NCBI GenBank assembly: GCA_023634235.1
Contig: JAMKCF010000045.1
Coordinates: 248,001-312,000 of the forward strand
DNA: 64,000 nucleotides
Origin: Pisaster brevispinus
Taxonomy: Eukaryota; Echinodermata; Asteroidea; Forcipulatida; Asteriidae
Direction: 5' to 3'
Both the position numbers and the translations under genes were made by a program. Every line of letters starts with the position of its first letter. The first letter of the stretch is position 1. Below the pieces are notes generated by a model. It made no database searches, was not told the DNA's origin, and was given only the letters and a program-made list of their open reading frames with translations. Positions 33,925 to 45,536 of this stretch are shown one piece after another.

Positions 33925-35250
33925 CATGGGAGAGATAGCCCTTGAGACGGGCTTTCCAGTGGTATAAAACTTGTGCTAATCCGATGATGCCTTGAGGGTG
34001 ATTTGACCCTCCTTATTTTGTGTTTGTCTTTTTGACAGCAAAAACGAGTTGGAGATGTTTTGAGGGGAGTTTGTAGCGTCCCCGCTTGCTGGTCTCTTCC
34101 GGTATGAAACCTGCCCTCATCGGCCGTAAAAGTCAAATTTTCGGATGCGGGGATACCTAAGGAAGAGTCAGGTAAAAAAATTATCTCTCTAGCCCCCCTA
34201 GAACGGGAGTTATTACCAAACTCACCTGGAATTTATTCCGGGTCATTACCCCGGCCGGCGAGACCTTGCTTCGCAGCCTGCCCCTGGGATTTTTCAATTT
34301 ATGTTAGGGGTAGGCCTAACATCTAGGCCGCTCGCCTCGCCTACAGAACCGTCAGCAACCCCAAACTCATGGGAGAGATAGCCCTTGAGACGGGCTTTCC
34401 AGTGGTATAAAACTTGTGCTAATCCGATGATGCCTTGAGGGTGATTTGACCCTCCTTATTTTGTGTTTGTCTTTTTGACAGCAAAAACGAGTTGGAGATG
34501 TTTTGCGGGGAGTTTGTAGCGTCCCCGCTTGCTGGTCTCTTCCGGTGTGAAACCTGCACTCATCGGCCGTAAAAGTCTAATTTTCGGATGCGGGGATACC
34601 TCAGGAAGAGTCAGGTAAAAAAATTATCTCTCTAGCCCCCCTAGAACGGGAGTTATTCCCAAACTCACCTGGAATTTATTCCGGGTCATTACCCCGGCCG
34701 GCGAGACCTTGCTTCGCAGCCGGCCCGTCGGATTTTTCAATTTCTGTTAGGGGTAGGCCTAACATCTAGGCCGCTCGCCTCGCCTACAGAACCGTCAGCA
34801 ACCCCAAACTCATGGGAGAGATAGCCCTTGAGACGGGCTTTCCAGTGGTATAAAACTTGTGCTAATCCGATGATGCCTTGAGGGTGATTTGACCCTGCTT
34901 ATTTTGTGTTTGTCTTTTTGACAGCAAAAACGAGTTGGAGATGTTTTGCGGGGAGTTTGTAGCGTCCCCGCTTGCTGGTCTCTTCCGGTATGAAACCTGC
35001 CCTCATCGGCCGTAAAAGTCTAATTTTCGGATGCGGGGATACCTCAGGAAGAGTCAGGTAAAAAAATTATCTCTCTAGCCCCCCTAGAATGGGAGTTATT
35101 CCCAAACTCACCTGGAATTTATTCCGGGTCATTACCCCGGCCGGCGAGACCTTGCTTCGCAGCCGGCCCCTGGGATTTTTCAATTTCTGTTAGGGGTAGG
35201 CCTAACATCTAGGCCGCTTGCCTCGCCTACAGAACCGTCAGCAACCCCAA
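33925..35250 (+). repeat. Four-monomer HOR, partial copy 3
   Basis: Begins with the 'gttttgagggg'/'gcagcctgcccc' monomer (34060, 34273). The 'gcactc'/'gcccgtcgg' monomer follows (about 34555, 34723). A recombinant monomer comes next, with 'ccctgctta' (about 34893), 'gtatgaaacc', 'cctcagg' and 'agaatggg'. Order is lost after about 35.25 kb, three monomers into the unit. Confidence 0.8.
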
Positions 35251-36840
35251 ACTCATAGGAGAGATAGCCCTTGAGACGGGCTTTCCAGTGGTATAAAACT
35301 TGTGCTAATCCGATGATGCCTTGAGGGTGATTTGACCCTCCTTATTTTGTGTTTGTCTTTTTGACAGCAAAAACGAGTTGGAGATGTTTTGCGGGGAGTT
35401 TGTAGCGTCCCCGCTTGCTGGTCTCTTCTGGTGTGAAACCTGCCCTCATCGGCCGTACAAGTCAAATTTTCGGATGCGGGGATACCTAAGGAAGAGTCAG
35501 GTAAAAAAAATATATCTCTAGCCCCCCTAGAACGGGAGTTATTCCCAAACTTACCTGGAATTTATTCCGGGTCATTACCCCGGCCGGCGAGACCTTGCTT
35601 CGCAGCCGGCCCCTGGGATTTTTCAATTTCTGTTAGGGGTAGGCCTAACATCTAGGCCGCTCGCCTCGCCTACAGAACCGTCAGCAATTCCAAACTCATG
35701 GGAGAGATAGCCCTTGAGACGGGCTTTCCAGTGGTATAAAACTTGTGCTAATCCGATGATGCCTTGAGGGTGATTTGACCCTCCTTATTTTGTGTTTGTC
35801 TTTTTGACCGCAAAAACGAGTTGGAGATGTTTTGCGGGGAGTTTGTAGCGTCCCCGCTTGCTGGTCTCTTCCGGTGTGAAACCTGCCCTCATCGGCCGTA
35901 AAAGTCTAATTTTCGGATGCGGGGATACCTCAGGAAGAGTCAGGTAAATAAATTATCTCTCTAGCCCCCCTAGAACGGGAGTTATTACCAAACTCACCTG
36001 GAATTTATTCCGGGTCATTACCCCGGCCGGCGAGACCTTGCTTCGCAGCCGGCCCTGGGATTTTTCAATTTCTGTTAGGGGTAGGCCTAACATCTAGGCC
36101 GCTCGCCTCGCCTACAGAACCGTCAGCGACCCCAATCTCATGGGAGAGATAGCCCTTGAGACGGGCTTTCCAGTGGTATAAAACTTGTGCTAATCCGATG
36201 ATGCCTTGAGGGTGATTTGACCCTGCTTATTTTGTGTTTGTCTTTTTGACAGCAAAAACGAGTTGGAGATGTTTTGGGGGGAGTTTGTAGCGTCCCCGCT
36301 TGCTGGTCTCTTCCGGTGTGAAACCTGCCCTCATCGGCCGTAAAAGTCTAATTTTCGGATGCGGGGATACCTAAGGAAGAGTCAGGTAAAAAAATTATCT
36401 CTCTAGCCCCCCTAGAACGGGAGTTATTCCCAAACTCACCTGGAATTTATTCCGGGTCATTACCCCGGCCGGCGAGACCTTGCTTCGCAGCCGGCCCTGG
36501 GATTTTTCAATTTCTGTTAGGGGTAGGCCTAACATCTAGGCCGCTCGCCTCGCCTACAGAACCGTCAGCGACCCCAATCTCATGGGAGAGATAGCCCTTG
36601 AGACGGGCTTTCCAGTGGTATAAAACTTGTGCTAATCCGATGATGCCTTGAGGGTGATTTGACCCTGCTTATTTTGTGTTTGTCTTTTTGACAGCAAAAA
36701 CGAGTTGGAGATGTTTTGGGGGGAGTTTGTAGCGTCCCCGCTTGCTGGTCTCTTCCGGTGTGAAACCTGCCCTCATCGGCCGTACAAGTCAAATTTTCGG
36801 ATGCGGGGATACCTAAGGAAGAGTCAGGTAAAAAAAATAT
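35251..36840 (+). repeat. Forward monomers matching the inverted block
   Basis: These monomers carry rare variants that recur, reverse-complemented, at 16.5-20.8 kb: 'cttctggtg' (about 35426), 'gtacaagtcaaatttt' (about 35456 and 36782), 'cttacctgg' (about 35549), 'cagcaattcc' (about 35684), 'aggtaaataaatt' (35942) and 'gccggccctggg' (about 36050 and 36493). Two neighbouring monomers also share 'ttttggggggag' (36274 and 36716), which the inverted block lacks. That pair probably arose by doubling of one monomer after the inverted copy was made. Confidence 0.85.
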
Positions 36841-37029
36841 ATCTCTAGCCCCCCTAGAACGGGAGTTATTCCCAAACTCACCTGGAATTTATTCCGGGTC
36901 ATTACCCCGGCCGGCGAGACCTTGCTTCGCAGCCGGCCCCTGGGATTTTTCAATTTCTGTTAGGGGTAGGCCTAACATCTAGGCCGCTCGCCTCGCCTAC
37001 AGAACCGTCAGCAACCCCAAACTCATGGG

Positions 37030-38800
37030 AGAGATAGCCCTTGAGACGGGCTTTCCAGTGGTATAAAACTTGTGCTAATCCGATGATGCCTTGAGGGTGA
37101 TTTGACCCTCCTTATTTTGTGTTTGTCTTTTTGACAGCAAAAACGAGTTGGAGATGTTTTGCGGGGAGTTTGTAGCGTCCCCGCTTGCTGGTCTCTTCCG
37201 GTGTGAAACCTGCCCTCATCGGCCGTAAAAGTCTAATTTTCGGATGCGGGGATACCTCAGGAAGAGTCAGGTAAAAAAATTATCTCTCTAGCCCCCCTAG
37301 AACGGGAGTTATTACCAAACTCACCTGGAATTTATTCCGGGTCATTACCCCGGCCGGCGAGACCTTGCTTCGCAGCCGGCCCCTGGGATTTTTCAATTTC
37401 TGTTAGGGGTAGGCCTAACATCTAGGCCGCTTGCCTCGCCTACAGAACCGTCAGCGACCCCAATCTCATGGGAGAGATAGCCCTTGAGACGGGCTTTCCA
37501 GTGGTATAAAACTTGTGCTAATCCGATGATGCCTTGAGGGTGATTTGACCCTGCTTATTTTGTGTTTGTCTTTTTGACAGCAAAAACGAGTTGGAGATGT
37601 TTTGCGGGGAGTTTGTAGCGTCCCCGCTTGCTGGTCTCTTCCGGTGTGAAACCTGCCCTCATCGGCCGTAAAAGTCTAATTTTCGAATGCGGGGATACCT
37701 AAGGAAGAGTCAGGTAAAAAAATTATCTCTCTAGCCCCCCTAGAACGGGAGTTATTCCCAAACTCACCTGGAATTTATTCCGGGTCATTTCCCCGGCCGG
37801 CGAGACCTTGCTTCGCAGCCGGCCCCTGGGATTTTTCAATTTCTGTTAGGGGTAGGCCTAACATCTAGGCCGCTCGCCTCGCCTACAGAACCGTCAGCAA
37901 CCCCAAACTCATGGGAGAGATAGCCCTTGAGACGGGCTTTCCAGTGGTATAAAACTTGTGCTAATCCGATGATGCCTTGAGGGTGATTTGACCCTCCTTA
38001 TTTTGTGTTTGTCTTTTTGACAGCAAAAACGAGTTGGAGATGTTTTGCGGGGAGTTTGTAGCGTCCCCGCTTGCTGGTCTCTTCCGGTGTGAAACCTGCC
38101 CTCATCGGCCGTAAAAGTCTAATTTTCGGATGCGGGGATACCTCAGGAAGAGTCAGGTAAAAAAATTATCTCTCTAGCCCCCCTAGAACGGGAGTTATTA
38201 CCAAACTCACCTGGAATGTATTCCGGGTCATTACCCCGGCCGGCGAGACCTTGCTTCGCAGCCGGCCCCTGGGATTTTTCAATTTCTGTTAGGGGTAGGC
38301 CTAACATCTAGGCCGCTTGCCTCGCCTACAGAACCGTCAGCGACCCCAATCTCATGGGAGAGATAGCCCTTGAGACGGGCTTTCCAGTGGTATAAAACTT
38401 GTGCTAATCCGATGATGCCTTGAGGGTGATTTGACCCTGCTTATTTTGTGTTTGTCTTTTTGACAGCAAAAACGAGTTGGAGATGTTTTGCGGGGAGTTT
38501 GTAGCGTCCCCGCTTGCTGGTCTCTTCCGGTGTGAAACCTGCCCTCATCGGCCGTAAAAGTCTAATTTTCGGATGCGGGGATACCTAAGGAAGAGTCAGA
38601 TAAAAAAATTATCTCTCTAGCCCCCCTAGAACGGGAGTTATTCCCAAACTCACCTGGAATTTATTCCGGGTCATTACCCCGGCCGGCGAGACCTTGCTTC
38701 GCAGCCGGCCCCTGGGATTTTTCAATTTCTGTTAGGGGTAGGCCTAACATCTAGGCCGCTCGCCTCGCCTACAGAACCGTCAGCAACCCCAAACTCATGG
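37030..38800 (+). repeat. Dimeric HOR, two copies (886 bp each)
   Basis: 'cctcaggaag' recurs at about 37256 and 38142, 'attaccaaac' follows each, 'gcttgcctcgcc' is at about 37430 and 38316, and 'ccctgctta' at about 37549 and 38435. All are 886 bp apart, two monomers. Copy differences include 'tttcgaatgc' and 'catttcccc' in the first and 'ggaatgtatt' and 'gtcagataaaa' in the second. Confidence 0.82.
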
Positions 38801-39238
38801 GAGAGATAGCCCTTGAGACGGGCTTTCCAGTGGTATAAAACTTGTGCTAATCCGATGATGCCTTGAGGGTGATTTGACCCTCCTTATTTTGTGTTTGTCT
38901 TCTTGACAGCAAAAACGAGTTGGAGATGTTTTGCGGGGAGTTTGTAGCGTCCCCGCTTGCTGGTCTCTTCCGGTGTGAAACCTGCCCTCATCGGCCGTAC
39001 AAGTCAAATTTTCGGATGCGGGGATACCTAAGGAAGAGTCAGGTAAAAAAAATATATCTCTAGCCCCCCTAGAACGGGAGTTATTCCCAAACTCACCTGG
39101 AATTTATTCCGGGTCATTACCCCGGCCGGCGAGACCTTGCTTCGCAGCCGGCCCCTGGGATTTTTCAATTTTTGTTAGGGGTAGGCCTAACATCTAGGCC
39201 GCTCGCCTCGCCTACAGAACCGTCAGCAACCCCAAACT

Positions 39239-40567
39239 CATGGGAGAGATAGCCCTTGAGACGGGCTTTCCAGTGGTATAAAACTTGTGCTAATCCGATG
39301 ATGCCTTGAGGGTGATTTGACCCTCCTTATTTTGTGTTTGTCTTTTTGACAGCAAAAACGAGTTGGAGATGTTTTGCGGGGAGTTTGTAGCGTCCCCGCT
39401 TGCTGGTCTCTTCCGGTGTGAAACCTGCCCTCATCGGTCGTAAAAGTCTAATTTTCGGATGCGGGGATACCTCAGGAAGAGTCAGGTAAAAAAATTATCT
39501 CTCTAGCCCCCCTAGAACGGGAGTTATTACCAAACTCACCTGGAATTTATTCCGGGTCATTACCCCGGCCGGCGAGACCTTGCTTCGCAGCCGGCCCCTG
39601 GGATTTTTCAATTTCTGTTAGGGGTAGGCCTAACATCTAGGCCGCTCGCCTCGCCTACAGAACCGTCAGCGACCCCAAACTCATGGGAGAGATAGCCCTT
39701 GAGACGGGCTTTCCAGTGGTATAAAACTTGTGCTAATCCGATGATGCCTTGAGGGTGATTTGACCCTCCTTATTTTGTGTTTGTCTTTTTGACAGCAAAA
39801 ACGAGTTGGAGATGTTTTGCGGGGAGTTTGTAGCGTCCCCGCTTGCTGGTCTCTTCCGGTGTGAAACCTGCCCTCATCGGCCGTACAAGTCAAATTTTCG
39901 GATGCGGGGATACCTAAGGAAGAGTCAGGTAAAAAAAATATATCTCTAGCCCCCCTAGAACGGGAGTTATTCCCAAACTCACCTGGAATTTATTCCGGGT
40001 CATTACCCCGGCCGGCGAGACCTTGCTTCGCAGCCGGCCCCTGGGATTTTTCAATTTCTGTTAGGGGAAGGCCTAACATCTAGGCCGCTCGCCTCGCCTA
40101 CAGAACCGTCAGCAACCCCAAACTCATGGGAGAGATAGCCCTTGAGACGGGCTTTCCAGTGGTATAAAACTTGTGCTAATCCGATGATGCCTTGAGGGTG
40201 ATTTGACCCTGCTTATTTTGTGTTTGTCTTTTTGACAGCAAAAACGAGTTGGAGATGTTTTGCGGGGAGTTTGTAGCGTCCCCGCTTGCTGGTCTCTTCC
40301 GGTATGAAACCTGCCCTCATCGGCCGTAAAAGTCTAATTTTCGGATGCGGGGATACCTAAGGAAGAGTCAGGTAAAAAAATTATCTCTCTAGCCCCCCTA
40401 GAACGGGAGTTATTCCCAAACTCACCTGGAATTTATTCCGGGTCATTACCCCGGCCGGCGAGACCTTGCTTCGCAGCCGGCCCCTGGGATTTTTCAATTT
40501 CTGTTAGGGGTAGGCCTAACATCTAGGCGGCTTGCCTCGCCTACAGAACCGTCAGCAACCCCAAACT
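39239..40567 (+). repeat. Trimeric HOR, copy 1 (1329 bp)
   Basis: Three monomer types in order: 'atcggtcgtaaaag' (about 39434) with 'cctcagg' and 'attaccaaac'; 'gtacaagtcaaatttt' (about 39883) with 'ggggaaggcc' (about 40065); and 'ccctgctta' (about 40207) with 'gtatgaaacc'. The third monomer ends in 'ctaggcggcttgcc'. The set recurs with an exact period of 1329 bp (3x443). Confidence 0.9.
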
Positions 40568-41896
40568 CATGGGAGAGATAGCCCTTGAGACGGGCTTTCC
40601 AGTGGTATAAAACTTGTGCTAATCCGATGATGCCTTGAGGGTGATTTGACCCTCCTTATTTTGTGTTTGTCTTTTTGACAGCAAAAACGAGTTGGAGATG
40701 TTTTGCGGGGAGTTTGTAGCGTCCCCGCTTGCTGGTCTCTTCCGGTGTGAAACCTGCCCTCATCGGTCGTAAAAGTCTAATTTTCGGATGCGGGGATACC
40801 TCAGGAAGAGTCAGGTAAAAAAATTATCTCTCTAGCCCCCCTAGAACGGGAGTTATTACCAAACTCACCTGGAATTTATTCCGGGTCATTACCCCGGCCG
40901 GCGAGACCTTGCTTCGCAGCCGGCCCCTGGGATTTTTCAATTTCTGTTAGGGGTAGGCCTAACATCTAGGCCGCTCGCCTCGCCTACAGAACCGTCAGCG
41001 ACCCCAAACTCATGGGAGAGATAGCCCTTGAGACGGGCTTTCCAGTGGTATAAAACTTGTGCTAATCCGATGATGCCTTGAGGGTGATTTGACCCTCCTT
41101 ATTTTGTGTTTGTCTTTTTGACAGCAAAAACGAGTTGGAGATGTTTTGCGGGGAGTTTGTAGCGTCCCCGCTTGCTGGTCTCTTCCGGTGTGAAACCTGC
41201 CCTCATCGGCCGTACAAGTCAAATTTTCGGATGCGGGGATACCTAAGGAAGAGTCAGGTAAAAAAAATATATCTCTAGCCCCCCTAGAACGGGAGTTATT
41301 CCCAAACTCACCTGGAATTTATTCCGGGTCATTACCCCGGCCGGCGAGACCTTGCTTCGCAGCCGGCCCCTGGGATTTTTCAATTTCTGTTAGGGGAAGG
41401 CCTAACATCTAGGCCGCTCGCCTCGCCTACAGAACCGTCAGCAACCCCAAACTCATGGGAGAGATAGCCCTTGAGACGGGCTTTCCAGTGGTATAAAACT
41501 TGTGCTAATCCGATGATGCCTTGAGGGTGATTTGACCCTGCTTATTTTGTGTTTGTCTTTTTGACAGCAAAAACGAGTTGGAGATGTTTTGCGGGGAGTT
41601 TGTAGCGTCCCCGCTTGCTGGTCTCTTCCGGTATGAAACCTGCCCTCATCGGCCGTAAAAGTCTAATTTTCGGATGCGGGGATACCTAAGGAAGAGTCAG
41701 GTAAAAAAATTATCTCTCTAGCCCCCCTAGAACGGGAGTTATTCCCAAACTCACCTGGAATTTATTCCGGGTCATTACCCCGGCCGGCGAGACCTTGCTT
41801 CGCAGCCGGCCCCTGGGATTTTTCAATTTCTGTTAGGGGTAGGCCTAACATCTAGGCCGCTCGCCTCGCCTACAGAACTGTCAGCAACCCCAAACT
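40568..41896 (+). repeat. Trimeric HOR, copy 2 (1329 bp)
   Basis: Same three monomer types at the same offsets. The end of the third monomer differs from the first and third units: it reads 'ctaggccgctcgcc' and 'gaactgtcag', a combination that also occurs at about 44.5 kb. This points to patchy conversion between units. Confidence 0.9.
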
Positions 41897-43225
41897 CATG
41901 GGAGAGATAGCCCTTGAGACGGGCTTTCCAGTGGTATAAAACTTGTGCTAATCCGATGATGCCTTGAGGGTGATTTGACCCTCCTTATTTTGTGTTTGTC
42001 TTTTTGACAGCAAAAACGAGTTGGAGATGTTTTGCGGGGAGTTTGTAGCGTCCCCGCTTGCTGGTCTCTTCCGGTGTGAAACCTGCCCTCATCGGTCGTA
42101 AAAGTCTAATTTTCGGATGCGGGGATACCTCAGGAAGAGTCAGGTAAAAAAATTATCTCTCTAGCCCCCCTAGAACGGGAGTTATTACCAAACTCACCTG
42201 GAATTTATTCCGGGTCATTACCCCGGCCGGCGAGACCTTGCTTCGCAGCCGGCCCCTGGGATTTTTCAATTTCTGTTAGGGGTAGGCCTAACATCTAGGC
42301 CGCTCGCCTCGCCTACAGAACCGTCAGCGACCCCAAACTCATGGGAGAGATAGCCCTTGAGACGGGCTTTCCAGTGGTATAAAACTTGTGCTAATCCGAT
42401 GATGCCTTGAGGGTGATTTGACCCTCCTTATTTTGTGTTTGTCTTTTTGACAGCAAAAACGAGTTGGAGATGTTTTGCGGGGAGTTTGTAGCGTCCCCGC
42501 TTGCTGGTCTCTTCCGGTGTGAAACCTGCCCTCATCGGCCGTACAAGTCAAATTTTCGGATGCGGGGATACCTAAGGAAGAGTCAGGTAAAAAAAATATA
42601 TCTCTAGCCCCCCTAGAACGGGAGTTATTCCCAAACTCACCTGGAATTTATTCCGGGTCATTACCCCGGCCGGCGAGACCTTGCTTCGCAGCCGGCCCCT
42701 GGGATTTTTCAATTTCTGTTAGGGGAAGGCCTAACATCTAGGCCGCTCGCCTCGCCTACAGAACCGTCAGCAACCCCAAACTCATGGGAGAGATAGCCCT
42801 TGAGACGGGCTTTCCAGTGGTATAAAACTTGTGCTAATCCGATGATGCCTTGAGGGTGATTTGACCCTGCTTATTTTGTGTTTGTCTTTTTGACAGCAAA
42901 AACGAGTTGGAGATGTTTTGCGGGGAGTTTGTAGCGTCCCCGCTTGCTGGTCTCTTCCGGTATGAAACCTGCCCTCATCGGCCGTAAAAGTCTAATTTTC
43001 GGATGCGGGGATACCTAAGGAAGAGTCAGGTAAAAAAATTATCTCTCTAGCCCCCCTAGAACGGGAGTTATTCCCAAACTCACCTGGAATTTATTCCGGG
43101 TCATTACCCCGGCCGGCGAGACCTTGCTTCGCAGCCGGCCCCTGGGATTTTTCAATTTCTGTTAGGGGTAGGCCTAACATCTAGGCGGCTTGCCTCGCCT
43201 ACAGAACCGTCAGCAACCCCAAACT
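41897..43225 (+). repeat. Trimeric HOR, copy 3 (1329 bp)
   Basis: Same three types. The third monomer ends in 'ctaggcggcttgcc' as in the first unit. The next 'gtacaag' monomer downstream (about 43870) follows a 'gttttgagggg' monomer of the 30-35 kb family instead, so the trimer ends here. Confidence 0.9.
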
Positions 43226-45536
43226 CATGGGAGAGATAGCCCTTGAGACGGGCTTTCCAGTGGTATAAAACTTGTGCTAATCCGATGATGCCTTGAGGGT
43301 GATTTGACCCTCCTTATTTTGTGTTTGTCTTTTTGACAGCAAAAACGAGTTGGAGATGTTTTGAGGGGAGTTTGTAGCGTCCCCGCTTGCTGGTCTCTTC
43401 CGGTATGAAACCTGCCCTCATCGGCCGTAAAAGTCTAATTTTCGGATGCGGGGATACCTAAGGAAGAGTCAGGTAAAAAAATTATCTCTCTAGCCCCCCT
43501 AGAACGGGAGTTATTCAGAAACTCACCTGGAATTTATTCCGGGTCATTACCCCGGCCGGCGAGACCTTGCTTCGCAGCCGGCCCCTGGGATTTTTCAATT
43601 TCTGTTAGGGGTAGGCCTAACATCTAGGCCGCTAGCCTCGCCTACAAAACCGTCAGCGACCCCAAACTCATGGGAGAGATAGCCCTTGAGACGGGCTTTC
43701 CAGTGGTATAAAACTTGTGCTAATCCGATGATGCCTTGAGGATGATTTGACCCTCCTTATTTTGTGTTTGTCTTTTTGACACCAAAAACGAGTTGGAGAT
43801 GTTTTGCGGGGAGTTTGTAGCGTCCCCGCTTGCTGGTCTCTTCCGGTGTGAAACCTGCCCTCATCGGCCGTACAAGTCAAATTTTCGGATGCGGGGATAC
43901 CTAAGGAAGAGTCAGGTAAAAAAAATATATCTCTAGCCCCCCTAGAACGGGAGTTATTCCCAAACTCACCTGGAATTTATTCCGGGTCATTACCCCGGCC
44001 GGCGAGACCTTGCTTCGCAGCCGGCCCCTGGGATTTTTCAATTTCTGTTAGGGGTAGGCCTAACATCTAGGCCGCTTGCATCGCCTACAGAACCGTCAGC
44101 AGCCCCAAACGCATGGGAGAGATAGCCCTTGAGACGGGCTTTCCAGTGGTATAAAACTTGTGCTAATCCGATGATGCCTTGAGGGTGATTTGACCCTCCT
44201 TATTTTGTGTTTGTCTTTTTGACAGCAAAAACGAGTTGGAGATGTTTTGCGGGGAGTTTGTAGCGTCCCCGCTTGCTGGTCTCTTCCGGTATGAAACCTG
44301 CCCTCATCGGCCGTAAAAGTCTAATTTTCGGATGCGGGGATACCTAAGGAAGAGTCAGGTAAAAAAATTATCTCTCTAGCCCCCCTAGAACGGGAGTTAT
44401 TCCCAAACTCACCTGGAATTTATTCCGGGTCATTACCCCGGCCGGCGAGACCTTGCTTCGCAGCCGGCCCCTGGGATTTTTCAATTTCTGTTAGGGGTAG
44501 GCCTAACATCTAGGCCGCTCGCCTCGCCTACAGAACTGTCAGCAACCCCAAACTCATGGGAGAGATAGCCCTTGAGACGGGCTTTCCAGTGGTATAAAAC
44601 TTGTGCTAATCCGATGATGCCTTGAGGGTGATTTGACCCTCCTTATTTTGTGTTTGTCTTTTTGACAGCAAAAACGAGTTGGAGATGTTTTGCGGGGAGT
44701 TTGTAGCGTCCCCGCTTGCTGGTCTCTTCCGGTGTGAAACCTGCCCTCATCGGCCGTAAAAGTCTAATTTTCGGATGCGGGGATACCTCAGGAAGAGTCA
44801 GGTAAAAAAATTATCTCTCTAGCCCCCCTAGAACGGGAGTTATTACCAAACTCACCTGGAATTTATTCCGGGTCATTACCCCGGCCGGCGAGACCTTGCT
44901 TCGCAGCCGGCCCCTGGGATTTTTCAATTTCTGTTAGGGGTAGGCCTAACATCTAGGCCGCTCGCCTCGCCTACAGAACCGTCAGCAACCCCAAACTCAT
45001 GGGAAAGATAGCCCTTGAGACGGGCTTTCCAGTGGTATAAAACTTGTGCTAATCCGATGATGCCTTGAGGATGATTTGACCCTCCTTATTTTGTGTTTGT
45101 CTTTTTGACAGCAAAAACGAGTTGGAGATGTTTTGCGGGGAGTTTGTAGCGTCCCCGCTTGCTGGTCCCTTCCGGTGTGAAACCTGCCCTCATCGGCAGT
45201 AAAAGTCTAATTTTCGGATGCGGGGATACCTAAGGAAGAGTCAGGTAAAAAAATTATCTCTCTAGCCCCCCTAGAACGGGAGTTATTCCCAAACTCACCT
45301 GAAATTTATTCCGGGTCATTACCCCGGCCGGCGAGACCTTGCTTCGCAGCCAGCCCCTGGGATTTTTCAATTTCTGTTAGGGGTAGGCCTAACATCTAGG
45401 CCGCTCGCCTCGCCTACAGAACCGTCAGCGACCCCAAACTCATGGGAGAGATAGCCCTTGAGACGGGCTTTCCAGTGGTATAAAACTTGTGCTAATCCGA
45501 TGATGCCTTGAGGGTGATTTGACCCTGCTTATTTTG
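43226..45536 (+). repeat. Mixed monomers between HOR blocks
   Basis: About five monomers with variants drawn from several families: 'gttttgagggg' near 43361, 'ttattcagaaac' near 43514, 'gttgacaccaaaa'-type change near 43779, 'gtacaag' near 43870, 'agcagccccaaacgcatggg' near 44099 (also at about 28595), and 'gaggatgatttg' near 43738 and 45067. No fixed period is apparent. Confidence 0.75.
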
